Assembly: GCA_964349355.1 (NCBI GenBank)
Contig: CAYGFZ010000001.1
Span: 1-64,000, forward strand
Source of the DNA: JAUVXE01 sp964349355
GTDB lineage: Bacteria > Actinomycetota > Coriobacteriia > Anaerosomatales > SLCP01
DNA length: 64,000 nt
Reading direction: 5' to 3'
Below the pieces are notes generated by a model. The model saw nothing but the letters and a program-made list of their open reading frames with translations. It searched no databases and was not told the origin of the DNA. Positions 17,426-23,995 of this stretch are shown piece after piece. How positions within the stretch are numbered: position 1 is the stretch's first letter; each line of letters begins with the position of its first letter. Both the position numbers and the translations under genes were made by a program.

Positions 17426-17454
17426 ATGTTGTGCCGATGGGACGAGGATGTCAA
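17426..17454 (-). promoter_or_regulatory. Promoter of the tetR-MMPL operon
   Basis: On the minus strand a consensus TTGACA -35 (17449-17454) is followed after 17 nt by CAACAT (17426-17431), a weak -10. The operator palindrome starts 4 nt after it, over the expected transcription start. The -35 and spacing are strong and the -10 is poor, so the call is moderate. Confidence 0.5.
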
Positions 17455-17474
17455 CGGATCGAGCAGCCTCGCCT

Positions 17475-18140
17475 TCACCCCTCGATGACCGCCCGGTGCG
17501 CGAGCAATACTTTCCGAACCGCGGCAAGCCCGGCCCCCTCGTCGATCGCGATGGACGCCCGCACGGCGAGCGCTCCCTCGGCCATGTCGTGGTAGAGCGC
17601 GTAGGTGAGCCGGTCCTCGTCGTGCCGCGCGCGCCACACCAACCCTGCTGCACCCGGCGCACACGCGCACGCCGCCCTCCCCCACTCCCGCGTCAAAGGG
17701 TAGTCAGCCGAATCTGACTTCGTGAGCCACAGGCCCTGTCCCACGAGCCCCGCGTTCGCGCCGTGCAAGGCCACCAGCGCGAGATCACGAGTGACCTCAA
17801 GCACGGAGACCGACCTGCCGAGCACCCCGCGTATCGGCACTGCCCGCGCCCCCTCGCCGGCGAGGGGGACGTCGCGCAAGACCACTTCGGCGACCGCGCC
17901 TTCGAGCGAGTCCGCCGCGTAGAGTACCCCAGGGTGACCTGTGGGCGAGTTGAAGCGGCCTCCGGTGAAGCCGTCCGGCACGCTCACATCGAACGAGATC
18001 GCGTCACGCGCCTGTGAGTGGATGCGCCAGAGCCGCGAACCGGCGGACAGGATCTCGGTGGCGGGCCGTCCGATGATGCCGTCTGTCGGCGGCAGGCGGC
18101 GCTGGTCGACCCACGGGTCGCCCCCTCTCGCACCTGTCAC
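17475..18140 (-). CDS. RES-domain toxin
   Basis: A 221-residue protein with a RES domain (Arg-Glu-Ser), the toxin of RES-Xre type II toxin-antitoxin pairs. Characterised members of the family degrade NAD+. Family hallmarks are RLWRIHS near residue 38, GGRFNSP, GVLYAADSLEGAVAEVVL with the key glutamate, and the C-terminal beta region. Start is GTG at 18140, overlapping the antitoxin stop by 4 nt (GTGA), so toxin translation depends on antitoxin translation. A 20-bp perfect palindrome lies inside the gene (17849-17868). Confidence 0.85.
   Translation of the reverse strand: MTGARGGDPWVDQRRLPPTDGIIGRPATEILSAGSRLWRIHSQARDAISFDVSVPDGFTGGRFNSPTGHPGVLYAADSLEGAVAEVVLRDVPLAGEGARAVPIRGVLGRSVSVLEVTRDLALVALHGANAGLVGQGLWLTKSDSADYPLTREWGRAACACAPGAAGLVWRARHDEDRLTYALYHDMAEGALAVRASIAIDEGAGLAAVRKVLLAHRAVIEG
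17849..17868. repeat. 20-bp perfect palindrome inside the RES gene
   Basis: CCCCCTCGCCGGCGAGGGGG is self-complementary over all 20 nt. Its core CCTCGCCGGCGAGG recurs as the 14-bp palindrome at 18919-18932, on the far side of the antitoxin gene. It could be a second regulator-binding site or an RNA hairpin limiting toxin expression, or a coincidence of GC-rich sequence. Confidence 0.45.
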
Positions 18141-18844
18141 ACCGCGTCATCCTCGGCGAGCGACTCCGCGAGCGCGACGATCTCAGCCTCGCGCTCTTCA
18201 TCCCCCAGCAGGTCCGCCGGTGCCGTGCCGCCCAGCCGCCCGCTGGGAGCGAGCCACCACGATGCAACTCCCCACGGGTCTTCAGCAGCGCAGAGCAGCA
18301 TGTTAGCCTGCTCGGCTGCCGGGTACACCCTACCGCGCGCAGAGTCGATCTGAAACGCCGGATAGAGGTACTGGTTGCGATGCGGCACGCCGAGGAGCCG
18401 GCTCGCGACCCGCCTGCGGTTCGCGAGTTGACGCGGATTCTTCGAGCTCGACCCCAGCAGGTGTGACACGGCAGACGCCGTCAGGAGCTCGGACTCGTAG
18501 ACGCGGGCCCGTACCTGGCCACGGAGCGCGCTTTCGGTAAGCACATCGGCATCATTGAAACGCGGGAGCTCGACCTCGTCGACAACGATGCACGGGTCGC
18601 CTGCGAGCTCCTCGGCGAGACCCTCTGCAAGGCCTGCCGAGCGCAGGAACGCGAGAAGCGACACGCGATGACGACCGAGTCCCGGAAGCGTCGGGCTCAC
18701 CTCGGCAGCGAACGAGACCAGCGCGCGCTCGCGTTCAGCAGCGGTCTTCGCGCCCGCGAGTAAACTGACCGCCCGCTCCCACTCATCGGCGGGGGGGGCG
18801 TGTGGCTCTGCGGCGACGCGCGAACGATCGATCTTCGAGCACAT
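18137..18844 (-). CDS. RES-cognate antitoxin, Xre/MbcA/ParS-like
   Basis: A 235-residue protein encoded immediately before the RES toxin. The C-terminal ~65 residues (DPWGVASWWLAPSGRL, then APADLLGDEE) match the toxin-binding Xre/MbcA/ParS domain pattern of a tryptophan-rich helix followed by P-x-DLL. The middle holds a helix-turn-helix-like stretch (TASAVSHLLGSSSKNPRQ) and LYPAFQID. The N-terminal ~100 residues are not recognised and make it longer than usual. ATG 18844 has GGGAGG at good spacing; upstream extension of the frame would run through the operator. It should neutralise the toxin and repress its own operon. Confidence 0.78.
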   Translation of the reverse strand: MCSKIDRSRVAAEPHAPPADEWERAVSLLAGAKTAAERERALVSFAAEVSPTLPGLGRHRVSLLAFLRSAGLAEGLAEELAGDPCIVVDEVELPRFNDADVLTESALRGQVRARVYESELLTASAVSHLLGSSSKNPRQLANRRRVASRLLGVPHRNQYLYPAFQIDSARGRVYPAAEQANMLLCAAEDPWGVASWWLAPSGRLGGTAPADLLGDEEREAEIVALAESLAEDDAV

Positions 18845-18870
18845 GGCGACCTCCCATCGGGCTACTCTCG

Positions 18871-18917
18871 GACGATATGATACATACGATACGGATGCGT
18901 TCATCGTATCATACGTA
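18871..18917 (-). promoter_or_regulatory. Operator/promoter region of the RES toxin-antitoxin operon
   Basis: An AT-rich island with repeated GATAC words. TATGATAC (18876-18883) and GTATCATA (18906-18913) are exact inverted repeats, with a further ATACGATAC between them. On the minus strand TATCAT can act as a -10. Clustered inverted repeats of this kind fit autoregulation by the antitoxin, alone or with the toxin. The -35 is not clear. Confidence 0.55.
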
Positions 18918-18918
18918 C

Positions 18919-18932
18919 CCTCGCCGGCGAGG
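18919..18932. repeat. 14-bp palindrome upstream of the toxin-antitoxin operator
   Basis: CCTCGCCGGCGAGG is perfectly palindromic. It lies between the end of the mannosyltransferase-like gene and the toxin-antitoxin operator. It shares its whole sequence with the centre of the palindrome at 17849-17868. It may be part of the regulatory region; it has no loop and no T tract, so it is a poor terminator. Confidence 0.4.
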
Positions 18933-18935
18933 ATG

Positions 18936-20090
18936 CTAACGGGAGCAGGCTTCCCGGTTACCGTCCCCCGCTGCCACCCTCGCGAACTCCTCGGCAAAAC
19001 GCGAAGCGAGGCGCTCGAAGGTGAATCCCTCGGCCATCTCGCGCGCGGCGAAGGGTACCGGCGGGTCGAGGATCAGCGAGCGCAGCTTGGCCACAAGCGC
19101 GCCCGGGTGCTCGTAACGGAACTCGGGCGCATAGAGGTCGGGGTATGCAAGGCGATCGGGCACGAGCGGGTAGGCGCCGCAGTAGCACGCCTCGACCATC
19201 GCCAGGCCAAAGAACTCGTTGATCGCTGTCGAGACAGCGATGTCTGCCGAGGCGAGGAGTTCCGCGTACGCCCCGCGCGATCCCGGCTCGCCGGCGTGCA
19301 CGAGCCGGTCGCCGAGGGCCGCGGCGGCCTGCTGCATGAGGTCGGCGGTCTCGCGGAACGCCTGGCCGGCGATGGCGACCTCGAAGTCGAGCCCCTCGCC
19401 CGCCAGCGTGCTGACCGCGGCGAAGAACGCCTCCGGGTCCTTGTCGTGCTCCCAGCGATGCGGCCATACGATGCGGGGTCGACGGCCACGAGTCGGCGGC
19501 AGCACGTGATCGAAGGGCACCGGATCGAACGGGGGCGCCAACACCGCAGACTTCTCGGCGATTTGCTCGGCGACGCCCCGTGGATGGTGATCGGGGAACC
19601 GTTTCAGGAACGGCCCGCTCTCGCCGACGAACCGCTCGAGGTTCCAGCGCGTATTGAAGAGGCAACGCTGCGCAGCGAGTGCGCTCGTGATGTTGGTGAG
19701 AGGGAACTGGAAGTCCCACTCGGCCTCGTGCCGGTTGGGGTAGACGAGCTGGTTCTCGTGGAAGTAGACGATCGCGGGGACAGCGGCGAGTTCGGGACCC
19801 GCCAGGCCCTTGAACTCGGCGAGGTTCACGAAGGTAGAGGCGAACACCAGGTCGAAAGCGGGTCCCTCCCCTCCCGCAGTGCGCCATGCCTCGGCGAGCG
19901 CGCGCGCCTCGGCAGCCATCGAGATCGCCGCACCGCGCATCCGCCACTTCCACTTTCGTGCAGGTAGTGTGAGCAAAGTCCACCCGGCATCCACATGCTC
20001 CACGAGCCCATCGAGAACCGCACGATGCGAGCCGCCGTAGTAGGGCTCGAGCGCGAGGATCCGCAGTCGACCTCCCCTGCCCGCATCCAT
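18936..20090 (-). CDS. DUF3524 glycosyltransferase, tRNA-queuosine mannosyltransferase-like
   Basis: A 384-residue GT-B glycosyltransferase. The N-terminal domain matches the DUF3524 family (LALEPYYGGSHRAVLDGL, TLPARKWKWRMRG, YFHENQLVYP), whose animal member GTDC1 is the tRNA-queuosine alpha-mannosyltransferase QTMAN. The C-terminal donor domain shows WPHRWEHDKDPEAF and STAINEFFGLAMVEA. It probably mannosylates queuosine in tRNA, an inference from family and neighbour. Its ATG overlaps the stop of the tRNA-thiolation gene thiI by 1 nt. No queuosine synthesis genes lie in this window. Confidence 0.8.
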   Translation of the reverse strand: MDAGRGGRLRILALEPYYGGSHRAVLDGLVEHVDAGWTLLTLPARKWKWRMRGAAISMAAEARALAEAWRTAGGEGPAFDLVFASTFVNLAEFKGLAGPELAAVPAIVYFHENQLVYPNRHEAEWDFQFPLTNITSALAAQRCLFNTRWNLERFVGESGPFLKRFPDHHPRGVAEQIAEKSAVLAPPFDPVPFDHVLPPTRGRRPRIVWPHRWEHDKDPEAFFAAVSTLAGEGLDFEVAIAGQAFRETADLMQQAAAALGDRLVHAGEPGSRGAYAELLASADIAVSTAINEFFGLAMVEACYCGAYPLVPDRLAYPDLYAPEFRYEHPGALVAKLRSLILDPPVPFAAREMAEGFTFERLASRFAEEFARVAAGDGNREACSR

Positions 20091-21313
20091 CAGCGCGCCT
20101 CTGCGGGAACGACACCCTCGGGCAGCCGTTTCGGCGCACGATAGGCGGGCGAGCCGAAGTCACGGTAGACCGCCGAGGAGACTGCGTCGGCGACCATGCG
20201 CTCCATGTCGAGCAGCTCTTCTGCGGCGCGGACCTCGGCGACGGTAGCGCGTGTGGCGGGGGTCCTCGGCATGAAGAGCGTGCAGCAGTCGGTGTGGTCG
20301 ACAGTGGACAGCTCGAAGGTGCCGATCCGGCGAGCCTCGATGATGATCTCGACCTTGTCGGTACCGATCAACGGCCGCAGCACGGGCAGGGTCGCGGCAT
20401 CATCGACCGCGGCGATGTTCTCGAGCGTCTGGGACGCGACCTGGCCGAGACTCTCGCCCGTCACAAGCGCCCGGGCGCCCTCGACCGCGGCGAACTCCTC
20501 GGCCACCCGGACCATCACGCGGCGGTAGAGTAGCACGCGCAGGTCGGGTGGGACGGCGAGCGATATCTCGCGCTGCAGATCGCCGAAGGGGACCACGTAG
20601 ATGCGGGCCATGCCGCCGTAGAGCGAAAGCGCCGCACCGATCTCGGCGACGAGCCTCTCGGAACGATCGTCGGTCTGCGGGCGCCCTGAGAAGTGAACGC
20701 CCACGACGACGGCACCTCGCTTCATGAGACGCCAGGTAGCCACGGGCGAGTCGATGCCAGCGGACAGGAGCGAGACCACCGTACCCGCCGTTCCGACAGG
20801 AAGGCCACCGGAGCCGGGAAATTTGCGCGAGAAGATGAACGCGTCGCCCTGCACGACCTCGATGAAGCACCATGCGTCCGGGTTCGAGAGATCGACACGC
20901 AGTCCGGTCTCGTCGACGACATGCTGGCCGATAGCACGTTTCATCTGTAAGGAAGAGACCGGGTGGTCGGTGTTGGAGCGTCGCGCCTCGATCCCGAAAC
21001 TCTTCGCACCCGGGACATCGCCCACTGCGAGCAGCACAGCAGCCTTCATGTCGTGTGCCTCACGGGAGGAGATGTAGACGGGTGCGGCGTAGGAGACCCC
21101 GGGAATCGCAGCCGCGCGCCCGCACACTTCATCGAGACGCGAGGTATCGGTCACCCGCACCAGCAAGCGGCTCGAAATGCGCTCGACCTTCTCGACCGGC
21201 ATCCCGGCTAGAGCAGCATCGAGGTTATCCCGGAGGCGGATCTCGAAAGTGGAGCGGTTGCGCCCCTTGAGCCCGATCTCGTGATAGTGGATGAGTGCAC
21301 CGCGCTCGAACAT
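20090..21313 (-). CDS. thiI: tRNA 4-thiouridine sulfurtransferase
   Basis: A 407-residue enzyme that adenylates and thiolates uridine-8 of tRNA and can also supply sulfur for thiazole synthesis. Domains are an N-terminal ferredoxin-like plus THUMP region (about 1-165) and a PP-loop ATPase domain with LLSAGIDSPVA (SAG in place of the usual SGG) and RALVTGESLGQVASQT. The DCCTLFMPRTPAT segment contains the family cysteines. There is no C-terminal rhodanese domain, as in many non-enteric forms. It lies after rpoZ and is coupled to the mannosyltransferase-like gene. Confidence 0.92.
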   Translation of the reverse strand: MFERGALIHYHEIGLKGRNRSTFEIRLRDNLDAALAGMPVEKVERISSRLLVRVTDTSRLDEVCGRAAAIPGVSYAAPVYISSREAHDMKAAVLLAVGDVPGAKSFGIEARRSNTDHPVSSLQMKRAIGQHVVDETGLRVDLSNPDAWCFIEVVQGDAFIFSRKFPGSGGLPVGTAGTVVSLLSAGIDSPVATWRLMKRGAVVVGVHFSGRPQTDDRSERLVAEIGAALSLYGGMARIYVVPFGDLQREISLAVPPDLRVLLYRRVMVRVAEEFAAVEGARALVTGESLGQVASQTLENIAAVDDAATLPVLRPLIGTDKVEIIIEARRIGTFELSTVDHTDCCTLFMPRTPATRATVAEVRAAEELLDMERMVADAVSSAVYRDFGSPAYRAPKRLPEGVVPAEAR

Positions 21314-21322
21314 GGCACCGCG

Positions 21323-21571
21323 CTACTTGTAGCTGTCTTTGACCCGATCGTAGCCAACGTCGCCCGAGGAGATCTCCTCAAGAGCGAGTGTCAGGGGCTT
21401 GGTGCTCGTGATCGCTGAGATCTGCGACGGCGCCATCGTGAGCAGCGCCTGGTCACGCACACCGTGCAGCATATCGTTGATCTGGCGCGCCCGGCGGGCC
21501 GACAGGATGCACAGCGTGTACTTCGAGTCGACCTTCGAGAGCAGGCTATCGATCTCAGGCTGGATGACCAT
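21323..21571 (-). CDS. rpoZ: DNA-directed RNA polymerase omega subunit
   Basis: An 82-residue omega subunit that helps assemble RNA polymerase by clamping beta-prime. The family core is seen in KYTLCILSARRARQINDM, and the conserved end in KPLTLALEEISSG. It follows gmk by 8 nt in the usual bacterial gmk-rpoZ arrangement. AAGGAC lies before the ATG, inside the end of gmk. The short length is normal for Gram-positive-type omega. Confidence 0.92.
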   Translation of the reverse strand: MVIQPEIDSLLSKVDSKYTLCILSARRARQINDMLHGVRDQALLTMAPSQISAITSTKPLTLALEEISSGDVGYDRVKDSYK

Positions 21572-21579
21572 GTGCGGTA

Positions 21580-22185
21580 TCAGTCCTTCTGTTCGTTGTC
21601 GCGCGTTCGCGCGTGGGATTCGACGATGTGTGCGAGTTCGGTCGTCGCTCGCACTACGTCGTCATTTATTACCACATAGTCGTACGTTCCCGCAATCTTG
21701 AGTTCGTCAACCGCGGTACGCAATCGGCGCTCGATCTGTTCGGGAGTCTCGCTTCCCCGGCCGACCAGTCGCCGTCTTAACTCCTCGAAAGACGGCGGTT
21801 CGACGAACACGAGTACAGCCGAGGGCATCGCCGCCTTGACCTGCGCCGCACCCTGCGGATCGATCTCGAGAATCACCTGTTCACCCACCGAGGAGTGCTC
21901 CTCTACTGTGGAGCGCAGGGTGCCGTACCGATTCGTATGCACCTCGGCCCACTCGAGGAAGCCGTCAGCGGCGACGAGGCCGTCGAAGTGTTCGGGCGTG
22001 ATGAAGTAGTAGTCTACCCCGTCGACCTCACCTGGCCGCGGTAGCCGTGTGGTCGCTGAGACCGAAAGCCATAGTCCGGGGACCCTGTCGAGCAACGCCC
22101 GCACCAGGGTCCCCTTGCCGGCCCCGGAGGGACCCGAGACGATGAACACATCGCCCCGGTTGTTCCCCCCGTGGAGTGAATTCAC
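21580..22185 (-). CDS. gmk: Guanylate kinase
   Basis: A 201-residue cytosolic kinase that converts GMP (and dGMP) plus ATP to GDP. The P loop is SGPSGAGKGTL at about residue 18. The GMP-binding region is SVSATTRLPRPGEVDGVDYYF, with the lid after FLEWAEVHTNRYGT. Start is a GTG with a weak upstream site; an internal GTG at Val13 is possible. Lies between the mIHF gene and rpoZ, a typical actinobacterial order. PyrE and PyrF upstream serve pyrimidines, so this marks a separate transcription unit. Confidence 0.95.
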   Translation of the reverse strand: MNSLHGGNNRGDVFIVSGPSGAGKGTLVRALLDRVPGLWLSVSATTRLPRPGEVDGVDYYFITPEHFDGLVAADGFLEWAEVHTNRYGTLRSTVEEHSSVGEQVILEIDPQGAAQVKAAMPSAVLVFVEPPSFEELRRRLVGRGSETPEQIERRLRTAVDELKIAGTYDYVVINDDVVRATTELAHIVESHARTRDNEQKD

Positions 22186-22213
22186 TTCGATCGCGATCCG
22201 GCTCGGCCGAAGC

Positions 22214-22522
22214 CTAACCGAGCTTCTCCATCAGAGCCTCACGCTGACGGGCACCCAGGCCCTGGATCCGGCGGCTGTCGGAGATTCCCAGCTCCTCCAT
22301 GATCTTGGTGGCCTTCGCCTTGCCGTAGCCGGGAAGGCTTTCAAGCAGGGTCGAGACCTTCATGCGAGCGACGATGGGATCGTCGCTCTTGGCCATCACA
22401 TCAGCGAACGACATCTTACCGTCCTTGATCTTCGCGCGCAGTTCGGCACGCTTCTGGCGCGCCTCTGCTGCCTTCTTGAGAGCAGCCCGGCGATCCGCAT
22501 CTGAAAGGTTCGGAAGTGCCAT
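22214..22522 (-). CDS. mihF: Actinobacterial integration host factor (mIHF)
   Basis: A 102-residue nucleoid protein that binds and bends DNA through a helix-two-turn-helix fold. Visible are MALPNLSDADRRAALKKAAE, the LKVSTLLES-like segment MKVSTLLESLPGYGKAKA, and the end SRRIQGLGARQREALMEKLG. These match the mIHF family, which is restricted to Actinobacteria and is unrelated to enteric IHF. The ATG at 22522 has GAGGAGG at good spacing; the 22 residues that could be read upstream are not part of the family. It starts the mihF-gmk-rpoZ-thiI unit. Confidence 0.94.
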   Translation of the reverse strand: MALPNLSDADRRAALKKAAEARQKRAELRAKIKDGKMSFADVMAKSDDPIVARMKVSTLLESLPGYGKAKATKIMEELGISDSRRIQGLGARQREALMEKLG

Positions 22523-22567
22523 CGTTCCTCCTCGTCCTCTGGGCGGAGCTGTACACGACGCCCCACG

Positions 22568-22597
22568 ATTGTACGCACAACCACGCAACGCTTACAA
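22568..22597 (-). promoter_or_regulatory. Promoter of the mihF-gmk-rpoZ unit
   Basis: On the minus strand TTGTAA (22592-22597) and TACAAT (22568-22573) are 18 nt apart and lie 46 nt upstream of the mIHF start codon. Both hexamers match four to five consensus positions. The 127-nt region between pyrE and mihF holds no other gene, so a promoter is expected here. Confidence 0.6.
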
Positions 22598-22650
22598 CCA
22601 GAACACAGATGCGATGTTACGCTTGACCTGCGGAGATGCCAACCCTCAAC

Positions 22651-23244
22651 TTACAGACGGCGACTTCCGGGGGAGTCGATCGGGACTCCGGATGCACAGT
22701 GGCCACACTCCGAGGGGTCCCAGGATTCGACCTCAAGTCTCAACAGAGGGATGAGTTCATCGCCGAATCGCTTCGACCCACCGCGGTCGATCAACGAGAC
22801 AACGCCGGCGACCTCGCCGCCCCGTTCTCGAACAAGAGCTGCCACCTCTGCGACCGAACCACCCGTCGTGACCACGTCTTCTACGATCAGGACACGAGCA
22901 CCCTCAGGCACATCGAACGACCGGCGGAAGGTCATCGTGCCGTCCTCCCGTTCACTGAAGATGAACCTGACCCCTAGAGCTTGCGCGACAGCGAACCCGA
23001 TGATGATGCCCCCGACGGCAGGTGCGGCCACAAGATCGATCCTGCGACCAGAAACTCTTTCGGCGGCGGTTCGCGCGAGGCGTGTCGTCAACGCTGGATC
23101 CTCGAGAACCCGCGCACATTGGACGTACGTGTCCGAGTGACGGCCGCTCGTTAACTTGAAGTGCCCGCGCAGGATGGCGCCTGCTTCTTCAAGCGCGTTC
23201 AGGACCTCGGACTCGGTCATGATGTCGGTTCCACCAGGATTCAT
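22651..23244 (-). CDS. pyrE: Orotate phosphoribosyltransferase
   Basis: A 197-residue enzyme that joins orotate with PRPP to make orotidine monophosphate. The PRPP-binding loop is VLIVEDVVTTGGSV, and the N-terminal part has LRGHFKLTSGRHSDTYVQC. ATG 23244 has AAGGAG at ideal spacing; a second ATG at 23220 is weaker. It is the last gene of the pyr operon, 10 nt after pyrF. The C-terminal tail with three cysteines or histidines (ECGHCASG) is a feature of the long form of the enzyme. Confidence 0.95.
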   Translation of the reverse strand: MNPGGTDIMTESEVLNALEEAGAILRGHFKLTSGRHSDTYVQCARVLEDPALTTRLARTAAERVSGRRIDLVAAPAVGGIIIGFAVAQALGVRFIFSEREDGTMTFRRSFDVPEGARVLIVEDVVTTGGSVAEVAALVRERGGEVAGVVSLIDRGGSKRFGDELIPLLRLEVESWDPSECGHCASGVPIDSPGSRRL

Positions 23245-23254
23245 CTACCGCTCC

Positions 23255-23986
23255 TTACCCTTCGTCGATGATGCGCTCGACCGCTGCGACCGGGGAGTCG
23301 GCGCCGGTGATCGGACGCCCGATGACCAGATGGCTGGCGCCGGCACCGAGCGCATCGGCAGGTGTCGCGATCCTGGCCTGATCTCCCGTCGCCGCCCACG
23401 CAGGCCGCACTCCGGGAGTGACCACAAGAGCCTCCGGCCCGAGAAGCCCTCGCGCGTCCAGCGCTTCCTGCGGAGAGCACACGACCCCTTGTACTCCTGC
23501 TTTGCGCGCGAGGCGCGTCAGCAGCGCGACCTGTGCGGCAGGGACTCCGTTGACTCCGGTCGCGGCCAGAGCCGCCTCGTCGATGCTCGTCAGGACCGTC
23601 ACCGCGATCACGTCCGGGGTATCGGCCCCACACTCCCGGCTCCCATCACAGGCGCCCTGTATGGCCGCTTCCATCATCGCGATGCCGCCAGAAGCGTGCA
23701 CGGTGAACATACTGGCTCCGAGCCGTGCGATCTGACGCGCGGCCCCCTCGACCTGATGAGGGATATCGTGCAGCTTCAGATCGACGAAAACCCGGAACCC
23801 CATATCAGTCAATCTGGCCACGATCTGAGGGCCTTCAGCGTAATAGAGGGTCATACCGACCTTCAGCCACGATACGTGACCCTGAAGACTGCGAGCCAGT
23901 GTGAGTGCGGTGTGCGCGTCAGTGTCAAGTGCGACTATGATCGCGTCGCGCGTCCTGCCGTCCCTGTCACCCGTGCCCATACTCAT
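23255..23986 (-). CDS. pyrF: Orotidine 5'-phosphate decarboxylase
   Basis: A 243-residue TIM-barrel enzyme that decarboxylates OMP to UMP, the last step of the pathway. The catalytic motif is VFVDLKLHDIPHQV (Asp-x-Lys-x-x-Asp). The first strand is IIVALDTDA and the phosphate loop is VVTPGVRPA with HLVIGRPIT near the end. Length and motif order fit the bacterial group I enzyme. It lies after the membrane beta-propeller gene and immediately before pyrE. Confidence 0.96.
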   Translation of the reverse strand: MSMGTGDRDGRTRDAIIVALDTDAHTALTLARSLQGHVSWLKVGMTLYYAEGPQIVARLTDMGFRVFVDLKLHDIPHQVEGAARQIARLGASMFTVHASGGIAMMEAAIQGACDGSRECGADTPDVIAVTVLTSIDEAALAATGVNGVPAAQVALLTRLARKAGVQGVVCSPQEALDARGLLGPEALVVTPGVRPAWAATGDQARIATPADALGAGASHLVIGRPITGADSPVAAVERIIDEG

Positions 23987-23995
23987 CGTGTACTC

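Noticed and set aside
18843..19967. A 374-residue plus-strand frame opposite the mannosyltransferase-like gene
   Set aside because: It is a shadow of a strongly supported gene and contains no domain motif.
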